Origin: Metarhizium brunneum
Lineage: Eukaryota; Ascomycota; Sordariomycetes; Hypocreales; Clavicipitaceae
DNA: 64,000 nt
Direction of reading: 5' to 3'
NCBI RefSeq assembly: GCF_013426205.1
Contig: NC_089422.1
Location: 868,001 to 932,000 of the forward strand
Positions 22,068-33,477 of the stretch are shown here, in pieces. The position numbers were made by a program, and so were the translations under genes. Position 1 is the stretch's first letter, and each line of letters begins with the position of its first letter. A model generated the notes under the pieces. That model saw only the letters and a list, made by a program, of their open reading frames with translations, had not been told where the DNA came from and did no database searches.

Positions 22068-22865
22068 CCGAAAGCCCTGAGTCAAATTTGGGGGCCATTG
22101 GTATATAAGCCACCTAGGGCATTGGTATTTTACTGGCTTGATACATTTGCCTGCAAGAAAATAGGCGTTTCTATTTATTTATTTTATTTGGGGACTCGTG
22201 GAACAAACCAGGAATCTCGATAGCTTACAAGGAATTACCTGAAGAAATTTAGTTTACTCAGTGCCGTCTCCAGAGCTGTAAAGTTGGGAGACGGCTGGTT
22301 CATGCGACGCTGTCAGATTGGATTTAGTCTTCTAAAATAAAAATGGTCCAGTGAAGGAGTTCCCTTCGCCCAATGAAATAATATTAATCTCAATACTCGG
22401 ACCACGAAAGGCGGAGCTTCAAGGTGCCATGCCGGCTGTTCAAGTCAATCCAACAAAGGTCGAGTGGAACTCAGGACTAGAAGTGAAGTTGACACTGCTC
22501 ACAGCACATCAAACCTGGTCAAGCTAACTGCTCCGCCGTCTTGAGAAATACAACCCCAAGAGACGCTAATGAGGTTAGTTTTGATCTTACCGGCAGAATC
22601 ATCGTGGAAAGATGTAATTCAGACGCTTATATGTACACCTCAACTTGCATTTATCTGATACACAGTCCTCACCGCTTCCCCGCCTTCACCTCTCCTCTCT
22701 CAACAATCCAGTTTCCCCCCTCCCCAAAAACAGTGATGACGATAATAATCTTTCGAAGCCAGATTATCGTTCTATATCTACCCAAATTTGTCTAGCTTGC
22801 AGATACAAAAGTATACTCCCTTATTGTGTCGGCTCTGAATGATTCACCAATTACACCCACTCACT
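22068..22865. other. Convergent intergenic region
   Basis: About 800 bp between convergent stop codons. T/A-rich blocks at 22170-22190 may hold polyadenylation signals for the transporter. Short frames at 22541-22795 and 22645-22842 are not convincing genes. Confidence 0.6.
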
Positions 22866-24390
22866 CTATCCCCCCCCGGCAAGCAACGTCTTCCTGTCAA
22901 CATCGACGCCCTCATTCCTCAAAGCCCAAACAATCCCATCCACGACATCGTCCACAATAGCACCAGGCTTGTACCGCGGCTCCCGCTCCGTCTCCGTCTC
23001 CGTCCACACCCCCGTCCTCACCAAGATGGACACCCACTCCGTCCCGTCCTCCGGACAATACTCATTCGCGCCGCGAATGTCACTCTCTGGATTATCCCCA
23101 ATCATGTACACCCTCCTCAACGGCGTGGCATCCTTCCTCCCACCCGCTTCTCTACCTCCCTTCATGGTAGAATAGTACTGAAGTAGCCGTGTATGAGCGT
23201 AGTCATACGTAAACTGTGACGGCTTTCCCAGCGCATTATAATGCAGCTCAGCGCCATTCGTAACCGCCGACCAAACGCCCTTGAGGGCTTCGAGAAACGC
23301 CCCAGTGCCAAATCGATTCACAGGGTATTCCGTCTTCCACACAAGGTCCAGATTTGAGATCCAGAGTTCTGGCTGGCCATCCTGTTGCCACCCATTGTTG
23401 GGGAGACCGCGGTTCCCGTTCCTGGAAGACAGGGTCCCTAGGTAGCCGTTGTGGGAGACTAGCAGGTCGTGGATGACCTGGATGTCGAGCGACCAGTCTC
23501 GGGGGTCGTTCCAGACCAGAATCTGGTCGATTTTGAGAGCGTTCCCAGCGAGACTCTTGCTGTAGGGGTCTTTGATGGCGGACGCAGACTTGCCGTCTGG
23601 CAGAGGGCGGAATTCCGAATGCAGCGTGTCTTTCAAGTTGTCAAAGGGGTACAAATCGCCATTTGCGTGGATTAAATCCGCTGGTGTGACGGCACGCTCG
23701 AATCCGTACCTAATAACAAGGTCAGACGGTTGAAACATGACAAGCAATTTTCCGTTGCAGGGTTGACAGACTCGTTTGCAATCTTCCTCGCGGTCTCGGG
23801 GTGGGACCCGGTTATGAGAACGGTCTGCTTCTTCACTTCATCCGCCCACCCGCGCATGGGCGTGTGCGACAAGATTACCCTGTCCCGAATGACGTCCTCG
23901 TCGATGGAGAGGCCGAGGCGTTTGCTGAGGGAGGCTACCTTGGCGTCTTCATGGGCGCCGCCCCCGTTGGTGAGGAATACGTAGCGCATGTTTTTGGAGC
24001 GGATGCTGCGGAGCATTTCGCGGGCGCCGGGGATGCCTTGGCCACCACGGTATAGTACTCCATCGATACTTGTGCAGTTAGCATGAGGATGTAAGGGATT
24101 CTTGATGACGCTGATTGAGTGAGGATGATGCTCTGGAGTCTGGAGGCTTACTCAAAGGCAAAGGCAATATCTGACAGGGATTTGGTGTCTGACGTCGACG
24201 ACCAAGAGGCATTTGCCTTTGGTGAATGGCTTGATTTCTCCGGTAGATGGGATGTGCTTCGAAATGTTCTCACTGGAAGGTGCCGGGGTGGCCTGCTTCC
24301 AGTGTGTTGGATGAACGACGGAGCTGGTTGGGATAGTTTGGTGGTTGCCGTCAGCCCTAGATGCCGCGTGCAAAGGACAACGCGAGACAT
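22866..24390 (-). CDS. Mitochondrial HAD-superfamily hydrolase, CECR5/HDHD5 type
   Basis: Exons 24390-24152, 24068-23772 and 23709-22866 give 459 aa; introns are 83 and 62 bp. These proteins belong to HAD subfamily IIA; the substrate is not established. The first splice creates the nucleophile motif FDIDGVLYRGG (Asp80 and Asp82), which neither exon contains alone. Motif II is in FLTNGGGA, and the Mg-binding motif is GDNPESDIRGAN near the C-terminus. The first 60 residues are rich in Arg/Ser/Thr with few acidic residues, as in a mitochondrial presequence. The second intron uses a weak GTCTGT donor, chosen because it alone keeps phase and gives ANEYGFERAVTPADL, a conserved-looking join. It is followed on the same strand by SCO1 upstream (458 bp gap). 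Confidence 0.87.
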
Positions 24391-24848
24391 GGCTGCCGAT
24401 GGCGTCGCGCGATTCGACTACCACACCGCTTTGTTATGGTGTCGAGTGATGACAGTCGGGGGGATTGGCGATGGAGGTTTGGAAATGTCTGGTGTTGCGG
24501 AATTGCAGCCCGTTGTCGGAGGGGAGGGCGTGGGTCATACATTCAAACGTTGACATGTATCCGCCCGTCGACTCTCATCAGGCAAACCAGTCAATGGCTT
24601 CCAGAGGGCAATGCCAAGTAACTGCAGTGGGTGTGGTTAAAAACATTGGATGGCTGTCATTCGTGGCCTACGAAAAATACGCACTCGCGCAATCAGTTCA
24701 ATACATTACAGTAGAATTGAGTTGTTCTCGCCAACACGGTTGGCATAGTCTATGCACAAATTGCCGTACACTAGTTTACATGGACAAATACAGACCCCAA
24801 TCATACACTCCATCATACACTTCAACTTTTCCGCCTTGCCTGGGTCCC
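24391..24848. other. Intergenic region between SCO1 stop and CECR5-like start
   Basis: 458 bp holding the SCO1 3' flank and the CECR5-like promoter. The plus-strand frame 24465-24905 is not gene-like. Confidence 0.6.
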
Positions 24849-25851
24849 TCATTTCCTCCAATCCTTCATATGGTCCAAAATCAGTTGGGCGCCTTGGTCT
24901 GGTGAATGCTGTCGCCCCAGAGCCTCCACGAAGTCGCCTTCCGGATCCATCAGATAGAAGTAAATACTATGGTCAACCAGGTAGTCTTGGCCCGGCTTGA
25001 CATTTTGCGGTGTGCTAAAGTACACTCGATACTTCTTGCAAAGGTCCTTGATCTGGTCGTATGTGCCAGTCAGGCCAATGAACTTGTCGTGGAACTCGGC
25101 AAGGTAGCTCTTGAGGGCCGCCGGATCGTCGCGCTCGGGATCGCAAGTGATGAAGATTGGTAGAAGTGCACCGGGGGCCCTTTCTTCGACTACATCAAGC
25201 ATGCGCGCCATTTTGTCGAGTTCTTCGGGACAAATATCGGGGCAACGAGTGAATCCAAAGTACACCTAACACGAGCTTGTTTAGTCAATTGTTCGCAACC
25301 CAAGCCCAGCGCAGCGAGATGCCGCAAGAACACGTCTGTGGGATCATAGCACCATACCAAGGAGTATTTGCCCTTCATCATTTCACTGGTGAACGGCTTG
25401 CCATTTTGGTCTAGCAGCTCAAACGACCCGCCGACCTTTGGCCTGCCAACACCCTTGGACGCATCGGCTATCCTCTTCCTTTGCATCCGCCCCTTCTCAA
25501 ATTCAAAGTACCAAACCAGTGCACCGCAAGTTGCGACGAATAGAATTCCGGCTTTCCACGAGAAAGGCTGAGTGCAAGAGGTTGATTTGTCAGCTTGTAA
25601 CTCCTTCAGAAATGTGTATACATCAATCTGGGCCGGGGGTAATCACGTACGCCAGTGCTATGCCGACTCTTTGCCTGCTCGACAGTCTTGTACTTGGTTC
25701 GCTTCTGCAAAATCGGTTGTCTGCTTTGCACCGGTGCGCGAGGGAGAGTCGGCCGCAACGGCGTCGGCTGGAATGCACGGCTGGAGAAGCATCGCTGGCA
25801 TTTTGTGAATGAGCCCCGGAGGAATTTGGACGACGCTAGAGATTGCGCCAT
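24849..25851 (-). CDS. SCO1: SCO1 copper chaperone for cytochrome c oxidase
   Basis: Exons 25851-25651, 25567-25358 and 25265-24849 give 275 aa; introns are 83 and 92 bp. SCO1 is an inner-membrane protein that delivers copper to the CuA site of Cox2. The N-terminus is an Arg/Ser-rich presequence, followed by one membrane helix (about 72-88, GILFVATCGALVWYF) and a thioredoxin-like domain in the intermembrane space. The copper ligands are Cys145 and Cys149 in TRCPDICPEE and His236 in LVDHSIYFYL. All joins are phase 0. The start is MAQSLASSKF; the frame stays open 80 codons further upstream, but that sequence is not presequence-like. It shares a 412 bp promoter with SPP1. Confidence 0.95.
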
Positions 25852-26263
25852 GATGTGTGAAGACTTGAGGTTGGAGCAACCCTTGTGGAAGCTCTCGTGC
25901 AAATGCTTGAAAAAAGCAGCCTGGTGCTGGATGCCGCGACGAGCTCCATGTGGGTTGCAACTTGCCACCGAAAATTTGCCGAGACTTGAGACTGCATGCC
26001 GTACATGTAGAGCCCCCACGCGAACCCCTGCTCTTGGGCGCTCATTGTCGCTCTCACTCTCACAGTGAATGTAGGCGCGCATCAAGCTCACTCATCAATA
26101 ATATTTCAAAGTGTCAATTCAAAATGCAGCCCCATCCAGCTTGAATCGCATCCTACTTTAATAATGAGAGTCTTGCTGAATATTTCATCATAATCAGGAT
26201 TCGATCAGCGGGATAGACATCTTTGCCGCAGCTGGACTGCCCAGCTCACGCTCTCTACATACG
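25852..26263. promoter_or_regulatory. Divergent promoter, SCO1 / SPP1
   Basis: 412 bp between divergent start codons. The minus strand is open in the SCO1 frame up to 26091. I see no decisive TATA box or other element. Confidence 0.55.
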
Positions 26264-27627
26264 ATGGATCAGAGACCCGGATCCTCGCATGAGGACCGTT
26301 TGCGATCCGAATCTGCCGACCGGGCAGTCAAGTCTGAGCATGCAGTCAGCTCTCCTCAGATAGCCGGTTCAGATCTCGCCTCAGCCTCGTTCAAACCATC
26401 GCCAACGCCTCTCCCTTCGACAGAGGCACCTGACTCCGCAGCCATGGCTGTTGCGTCCAAGAAGAAAGGCACAGCGACTGGCGTTAAGAAGGTCCCAAAG
26501 AGACCAGGGCCTGGCAACTCAAAAAGAAAGAAGAAGAAGAAGACGGGTTCAGCAGCTCCAGGCGTAGACGATGCTTCAGGAGAGGAGGAATCCGACAACG
26601 GCCCGTATTGCCTGTGCCGTGGTCCCGACGACCATCGGTGGATGATATGCTGCGAAAAGTGCGAGGACTGGTTTCACGGGGAGTGCATCAACATGAATAA
26701 AGAAATCGGCGAAAACCTCATTGAGAAGTTCATATGCCCAAACTGTACAACCGCGGATCTTGCTACCATTTACAAAAAAACGTGTGCGCTGAGAGCTTGT
26801 CGCAAAGCGGCGCGTTTGGCGCAAAGTCAACCGAGCGTGTTTTGTTCAAATGAGCATGCGCAAATATGGTGGGAGAGAATGATTAGCAGACTGCCCAAAG
26901 GCAGAGCCAAGAGTGGCCTGAATGGCCAGCTGGCGCAGGATGAGTTTATGGCACTTCTCAGCAGCAACATAGGGAGTAGAGATGAGGACGGCACGTTGAA
27001 ACTGGTCAAGACGCCCTTTTCGGACGATTCGACCAACGGCATAGAGGCAGAAGGAGGTGAGTATACTCGGCCGCAGATGGTCTATCGCACACACGGCTGA
27101 CATGCACAATAGATGACGCGCTTTCCAAGTTACTAAGCGACGAAGAACAACAGGTCCTTGATGAAGCAGCCAAGGCTCGGTTTGAGCTAGCGGAAGAGAC
27201 GCTCCTCTGCCACAAAATGTTTACTCTGATTGAGCTAGCCCAAGAGCGCAGACGCGCGGCCATTACTGATGGACGGTTCGGCGACGACATTTGCGGCTAC
27301 GACTCCAGATTGGACGCCGTATCTGCGCGAGACGTTTTTTCCGCATTTATCAAGTCCCCCGAGGGAGAGGAGGTGTTTAAAAACTCGAAACTCGACGATC
27401 CACTGGGCGAAGACGACATGGTCAGAGGAATGTGTGAACGAAAACGCTGCAAGACACACAGCGGTTGGCAAAAGATGCTCCCCTTGGGCGTGAAGCACCA
27501 TATTCGGGAGATGGCAGGCCAGGCTGCAGAAGTGGGAGAGGAGGAGCAAATAGTTCGCAAAGCTGTGTTGGAGCGATGGAAGAGGAGGCAGGCCGAGAGT
27601 AATTGGGTCGAGTCTTTGGAGGAGTGA
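26264..27627 (+). CDS. SPP1: SPP1/CFP1-like PHD-finger subunit of Set1/COMPASS
   Basis: Exons 26264-27056 and 27113-27627 give 435 aa; the intron is 56 bp. The protein links the Set1 H3K4 methyltransferase to chromatin by reading methylated H3K4. After a Ser/Pro-rich and Lys-rich N-terminus (with a run of Lys/Arg at 87-93), the PHD finger spans about 115-161 with Cys4-His-Cys3 ligands C116, C118, C130, C133, H138, C141, C158 and C161, and the aromatic-cage-type W in DHRWMICC and DWFHGEC. Further on are the family blocks CALRACRKAARL...VFCSNEHAQIWWERM and CERKRCKTHSGWQKM, both metal-binding-like. A coiled region (about 270-310) separates them. The order of blocks fits Spp1/Cfp1 rather than other PHD proteins. 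Confidence 0.92.
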
Positions 27628-28180
27628 TGAGAGCCTCTTGTGCTTCATCAGCTTGGATCGGGGGGAAGGAAGGCGTTACGGGATGTGGACGATATTTACG
27701 GGATAAAATGATACCAAATGTAGATTTGACGGGATTTCAAACGCCTTACTGCGTAGTATTAACCAGCATATGCGAGCTGCACCCGTATCCCAACAGCCCA
27801 CAACACTAAACAAAAATTACTTGTACCGCTGATACATCAGCAAAGCATTCCCTCAACCCTTGTTTACGCGGACAAATCAACAGACCAGCGACTCCAGGTA
27901 ACGAGTTGAACTCACGCGTTTGTCGGGCTGTCAGGTTTAGTCAAAGAGGGGCAGAGGGGTAGCTTCGACGTCAACTTTTTTTCCCCTCCGTCCCAACCCA
28001 CCGCGACCCTGCTTATCAAGCAGCGCCGTACACGCAGAAAAAAAGTCACTCTTATTCCGTCGCCTTCGATCGCCTGTTCTCCAGCTCAAGCAGTGTATTT
28101 AAGCCCAGACGCCGCTAGCACCCAATCCTGCAGCTCTCGATCTTCCTCGCACCGAAACTTGGCCGCATCAGCCACTCACA
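27628..28180. promoter_or_regulatory. SPP1 3' flank and SQT1 promoter
   Basis: 553 bp. A TATA-like TATTTAAG at 28096-28103 lies about 80 bp upstream of the SQT1 start codon, within a C/T-rich leader. No gene is seen. Confidence 0.45.
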
Positions 28181-29641
28181 ATGTCGCACCCGGAAGAAAT
28201 GGACGACGACCTCCTCGACGTCGAAGACGCCGCTGAAGAGTTTGAAAACTCGGGCGACGACATCGCCATGGACTCGGACGCTGAAGACGAAGAAGAAGAG
28301 GTGCTGCTGCAAAACGACTCCATCGCCTACTTCGACCTCCCGCAAGACTCCCTCTTCACCATCGCCCAACACCCCTTGCACCCGTCGCTCGTTGCCGTCG
28401 GCGGCTCTGCAGGACCTGAAGACGACGCCCCCGGCGCAGGATGGCTCTTCGACACATCCGCCGCCGCATCACGGCCCGTCCTGCCCGCCAGCTACGCCAG
28501 CAACCCTGACGTGACACCAAAGAGCACACAGCTCGACAGCCTGTTTGCCCTCGAGGGCCACACCGACTCCATCAACACGCTCGCATGGACGCTGCCCCGC
28601 GGCGAATTCCTCGTCAGCGGCGGGCTAGACGGCCGCATGAAGGCCTGGAAGGCGGACGTGCGCCCGGGCACGGTGGACATGAAGCTCGTAGGCGAGGCAC
28701 AGGAAGTCGAGGAGGTCAACTGGATCTCGGCGTGCCCCTCGCCAAACCACCCAAACACCATTGCGCTCGGCGCATCCGACGGCTCAGTATGGGTGTACAC
28801 AATCGACGCCGGCGACGCCTCGAACCCGCTCCAAATCGTGCAGAGCTACTTCCTCCACATGGCGCCCTGCACCGCCGGCGCCTGGACGCCAGACGGACAC
28901 CTCCTGGCGACGGTGTCGGAGGACTCGTCCCTCTACGTCTGGGACGTATGGGGCGAGGCGGCCGCGCGCAACATCATGAGCGAAAACGGCATGACGGTGG
29001 TGTCCCTGACGGGCGAGGACCAGCGCTTCGAGGTCGAGGGCGGCCTGTACTCCATCGCCATCGACCCCAGGGGGTCCTTTGTCGCGGCCGGCGGCGCAGG
29101 CGGCGCCGTCAAGGTCGTCTCGCTGCCGCGCCTGTCGCCCGCGTCGTCCCAGCAGCGAGGCAAGTCGCCCGCCGACGCCACGGCCGGCGGGCAGATCCTG
29201 GCGTCGCTGCACACGCAGGGCGACAGCGTCGAGTCGCTCGCGGTGTCGCTGACGGGGGCGACCCCGCCGACGACGCTGCTGGCGGCCGGCTCCGTCGACG
29301 GGTCCATCTGCGTGTACGACGCGACCCGGCGCTTTGCTGTGCGGCGCCACATTGCCGGCGCGCACGAGGACCACTCCGTCGTCAGGCTGGAGTTTGTCAA
29401 GAACACGTGGCTGCTGACGAGCTGCGGCATGGACGGCGTCGTCCGCCGATGGGATTTGAGAAGCGGCGGCGCCACGGGCACGACTGCGGCCGGCGCCACG
29501 GACAGAGGCCTTGCCAAGGAGTGGAAGGGCCACAGGGGCGATGGCGAGGGCGGCGGCGTGCTTGGCTTCGTGCAGGGCGAGACGGGCGAGAGGGTTGTCA
29601 CGGCGGGTGATGACGGTGTGGCCCTTGTTTTCGAGGCTTAA
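28181..29641 (+). CDS. SQT1: SQT1-like WD40 protein, chaperone for ribosomal protein uL16
   Basis: Single exon, 486 aa. Yeast Sqt1 (AAMP in animals) binds newly made uL16 (Rpl10) and helps load it onto the 60S subunit. The first 45 residues are strongly acidic (DDDLLDVEDAAEEFENSG and DAEDEEEEV), as in Sqt1. About seven or eight WD-type blades follow; clear ones include LEGHTDSINTLAWTLPRGE, GLDGRMKAWKAD, WTPDGHLLATVSEDSSLYVWD, DGSICVYDATRRF, GMDGVVRRWDLR and TAGDDGVALVFEA. A Gly/Ala-rich insertion lies between the late blades. Its third codon positions are very GC-rich, which creates long shadow frames on other strands. The start is the first ATG and follows a TATA-like element. Confidence 0.9.
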   Translation: MSHPEEMDDDLLDVEDAAEEFENSGDDIAMDSDAEDEEEEVLLQNDSIAYFDLPQDSLFTIAQHPLHPSLVAVGGSAGPEDDAPGAGWLFDTSAAASRPVLPASYASNPDVTPKSTQLDSLFALEGHTDSINTLAWTLPRGEFLVSGGLDGRMKAWKADVRPGTVDMKLVGEAQEVEEVNWISACPSPNHPNTIALGASDGSVWVYTIDAGDASNPLQIVQSYFLHMAPCTAGAWTPDGHLLATVSEDSSLYVWDVWGEAAARNIMSENGMTVVSLTGEDQRFEVEGGLYSIAIDPRGSFVAAGGAGGAVKVVSLPRLSPASSQQRGKSPADATAGGQILASLHTQGDSVESLAVSLTGATPPTTLLAAGSVDGSICVYDATRRFAVRRHIAGAHEDHSVVRLEFVKNTWLLTSCGMDGVVRRWDLRSGGATGTTAAGATDRGLAKEWKGHRGDGEGGGVLGFVQGETGERVVTAGDDGVALVFEA

Positions 29642-30135
29642 TGATGGCTAATGTGATTGATGTATACGCGAGATGCGCTGCCATGATACAAGGCGAAGAC
29701 GGTCACCGGGTGTACGAGTGTATATAGATTTCACGCTGGGACCTAAAAAAAGTTGCAAACAAAGGGGGCCTCTACCAGCCCGCAAGTAATCCATTTATCC
29801 CATTGTTAAGATGAGCCTTCTTTTTCTAAGTTGTATCATTGTCCAATCCCAACGCCCAAAATGTTGAATTGCGAATTCCAAGAAGCGAAGCCTCATCAAA
29901 ACACCCTAGGCTCATAAAAGTATCAAGAGAAAAAAAGAGAGGCACTACTTGGTACTTCGTGAGAGACATATATGTTAAAACGTGTCCCGGTCTAATGCGC
30001 AAGATAAAAGTATTATACACCATCCTTGCTGAATGTTGAAATTGTCAAAAGACATATGCGTGCTTCTGTAGCATGTTGCCCCCTTTGGCGCATAATTTCA
30101 AGAGGCAGTCTACTATATTGAATGACGAGGAGGGT
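29642..30135. other. Convergent intergenic region, SQT1 / GCV2
   Basis: 494 bp of moderately AT-rich 3' flank of two convergent genes. No gene, tRNA or repeat is seen. Confidence 0.65.
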
Positions 30136-33100
30136 CTATGACTGAGTAGTGTCTTCGACGGGAGGGCATGTGCAGAAGAGGTTGGTATCTCCGTAGGCTG
30201 CGGCTGTTAGAAGCGATCATTCGTGACAGGTATTGGACTGAGAATAACTTACTGTCATCAACACGAGTAACCGTAGGCCAGAACTTCTTTTCCGTTAGAT
30301 ACGGAAGAGGGTAGGCAGCCTTCTCGCGAGAGTAAGGACGCTCCCACTTGCCCTCGCCGTCGCCAACAAGGAGATCCTTTTGGGTGTGCGGGGAGTTGCG
30401 GAGAACGTTTCCTTGACGAGGCTGCTTGCCATCCTCAATTTCGCGAATCTCAGAACGGATGCTAATGAGAGCGTCAGCAAAGCGGTCAAGCTCCTGTTTG
30501 CTCTCACTCTCTGTGGGTTCAATCATGAGCGTGTTGGGAACCGGCCAGCTCATGGTGGGAGCGTGGAAGCCGTAGTCCTGCAGACGCTTGGCAATGTCGA
30601 TAGCCTCCACGCCAGCCGTCTCACGGAAGGGGCGGGCGTCAATGATGAATTCGTGAGCACAGCGACCATTGTCATTGGTGTACAGGATGGGATAGTGGTC
30701 CTTGAGGCGAGCAAGGAGGTAGTTGGCGTTGAGGAGGGCCATGGAAGTGGCCTTGCGGAGACCCTTGTCACCTGCATTTTGTCAGTAAATTATCCGCGAC
30801 TGTAAAGTAAAGATACAGAATCATTAAGCTTACCCATGGTGGCAATGTATGACCAGCTGATGGGTACAATGCTCGCGCTGCCGAAAGAAGCGCTGGAAAC
30901 AGGAGTCTGGCTGTCCTTGTGAGGAAGGAAAGGCTCGAGATGAGACTTGACACAGATAGGGCCAATGCCAGGGCCACCTCCGCCGTGAGGAATGCAGAAA
31001 GTCTTGTGAAGGTTGAGATGGCACACATCAGCACCTAGAGCGCCTGGAGAAGTAAGGCCAATCTGGGCATTCATGTTGGCACCGTCCATGTAGACCTGAC
31101 CGCCGTGAGCGTGGACAATTTCGCAAGCCTTCTTGACACCGGGCTCAAAAACACCGAATGTACTAGGGTAGGTGACCATGAAAGCACCGAGCTCCTTCTC
31201 GTGCTTCTTGCACTTGGCCTCGAGATCGGCGAGATCCAAGTTACCAGTAACGGTGTCACACTTGACGGGGACGACGCGCATACCGGCCATTGCGGCGGAA
31301 GCAGGATTAGTACCGTGAGCGGAAACGGGGATCAAGCAAATATCACGCTTAGGTCCAGGCTGCTGCTCGTGGTACTTGCGAATAGCTCGCAGACCAGCAA
31401 ACTCACCCTGGGCACCAGAGTTGGGTTGCAGAGAGGTGGCATCCATTCCAGTGAGGGCAGCTAGCTGCGCAGAAGTCGCGCTGAACAGTCTCTGGTATCC
31501 CTTATAGCTGCTCACAGGGGCATGGGGGTGGATGTTGGAGCTCTTGTCGTGGCCAATGAGTTCCATCTGGGTTGTTCCGTTGAGCTTCATGGTGCAAGAA
31601 CCCAGGGGAATCATGGAGTGAACCAGAGACAGATCCTTGGACTGCAGCTGGTAGATGTATCGCAGCATCTCGGTCTCGCTATGGTAGGAGTTGAAAACAG
31701 GGTGAGTCAAGTAGCTAGACTCTCGGCGGACGACTTGCGGGATGTCCTTGACAATTTTGTCCAGAGTCGGCTTCCAACCCTCAGTCCAGAACTTGTTAGC
31801 AACGTCTAAATTGCGGTCGGTATGATTCTTTTTGGCAACAGCCTGGAAAGCATCGACGATGCGAACATATGTATCCAGGGTAAACGTGGTGGGAACGGCT
31901 AGAACAACTTCGCTGCTAGTCCAGGCCTTGCCTCCGCTGATTCCTCGCTCCAGAAGCTCCTTTCGGAGTGTCTGGCACACCTTGGGGTCATCGAAGCTGA
32001 TTGTGACGGTGTCAGACAAAACACGACCCTGGGGGTCCAGAGTGGCAGTAGGAACAGTCAGACCATAGTGCTGAGCGGCAGACTGGACCATGCGAGCGTG
32101 GCGAAGGTTGTTGACCGCCATCTCCTTCAACTGAGCAGGTCCATGGTAAATTGCGTACATGGCAGCCATGTTTGCCAAGAGAGCCTGGGCAGTGCAGACG
32201 TTACTAGTGGCCTTTTCACGACGGATGTGCTGTTCACGCGTTTGAAGAGCCAGACGAAGAGCACGTCCTCCAGTGCGGTCCTTGGAAACTCCAATAATGC
32301 GGCCCGGCAGACGACGCTTGCTGGCCTCCTTGACGGCCATGAAGGCGGCGTGGGGACCACCAAATCCCAGAGGAACACCAAATCGCTGCGAGTTACCGAA
32401 AGCAACATCGGCACCCCATTCACCGGGAGGGGTCAAAAGAGTCAGTGCAGAGAGGTCCGTTGCGACGCTGAAGAGGGTGCCCTGCTTGTGGGCTACATCG
32501 ACCAGCTCGCGGAAGTCGCCAACACCGCCGTTGGTATCAGGATACTGGGCGAGGACACCAACCAGGTCGTCACCGAGAGCCTGAATCTTTTGGATAGCAT
32601 CGGGTGCGGACAAATCCATCAACTCAAGACGAATGCCAAAGCCCTCGGCACGGCCTTGCATGACCTCGAAGGTTGCATTGTGGACGAGATGAGAGACAAC
32701 ATAGGTCTTTCCAGGGCGCTTAGCACGAGAAGTGGAAAGGTTGCTGAGAGACATGGTCATGGCCTCGGCGGCGGCGGTACCCTCGTCGAGCAAACTGGCA
32801 TTAGCAACAGGTAGACCGGTGAGGTCAGAAACCATGGTCTGGAAGTTGAGCAACGACTGCAGACGGCCCTGGCTAATCTCGGCCTGGTAAGGCGTGTAGC
32901 TGGTATACCAGGCGGGATTCTCGAGAATGTTTCGCTTGATGACGCCGGGGATCTCCACGGGGTAGTAACCACCACCGTTCATCCAGGTGTGGATTTCGTT
33001 CTGGGCATGCATAGCTTTGAAGAGCTCGGCTACGCCAGACTCGCTGTACGTCTTGGGCTGGATCTTCTTCTGGGGAGGTAGCATAATGTCCTCAGGAATG

Positions 33101-33477
33101 ACCTGAGCGACAAAAGCCTCCAGAGACTCAACGCCAGAGCCTAATTGCTTGAGCATGGCGGGGATGTCCTCGTCGCGAGGACCAATGTGTCGTGCAGTGA
33201 AGTCCATCCATGGCTCAGGGTGTTCGTCACTGGTCTTCTGCATGTCAAGATAGGCCGGGTCCTTGCGAATCGAGTCCAGCTGAGCCTTGGAGCTCGCGGC
33301 CCGGGAGGTCTGAGAGAAACAGCGAGCGGCAGCGAAGCGTGCAACAGGAGCGCGCGCAACGGCGACGAAGCTGGCGGATGTGGTCGATGAGGTGGCACCG
33401 GCTGGCAGCGCAGCGCGGCTAACAACCGCGGTCGAGGAGCGCAGCGGCGCACCTCGGAGAGCTAGTCTCGAGGCCAT
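30136..33477 (-). CDS. GCV2: Glycine dehydrogenase (decarboxylating), P-protein of glycine cleavage system
   Basis: Exons 33477-30834, 30771-30253 and 30197-30136 give 1074 aa; introns are 62 and 55 bp. The PLP enzyme decarboxylates glycine and passes the aminomethyl group to the lipoyl H-protein in the mitochondrial matrix. The start [20 protein letters not shown] gives a basic Arg/Ser/Ala presequence; an in-frame ATG at 33537 would add 20 less typical residues. The N-terminal half begins with [16 protein letters not shown]. The C-terminal half carries the PLP-binding lysine in [19 protein letters not shown] (around residue 823) with the glycine-rich loop after it. The last exon encodes only the end, [14 protein letters not shown]. 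Length fits the family (about 1000-1050). It diverges from TOM5. Confidence 0.96.

Noticed and set aside
24465..24905. 146-codon plus-strand frame between CECR5-like and SCO1 genes
   Set aside because: Runs from the CECR5-like promoter into the antisense of the SCO1 C-terminus; no motif.
25852..26091. In-frame upstream extension of SCO1 (80 codons)
   Set aside because: Cys/His/Ser-rich sequence without presequence character; MAQSLASSKF at 25851 starts a good mitochondrial presequence.
28585..29610. 341-codon plus-strand frame and 200+-codon minus-strand frames
   Set aside because: Out-of-frame shadows of the SQT1-like gene; Arg/Gly/Ala-rich with no domain. They arise from GC-rich third positions.
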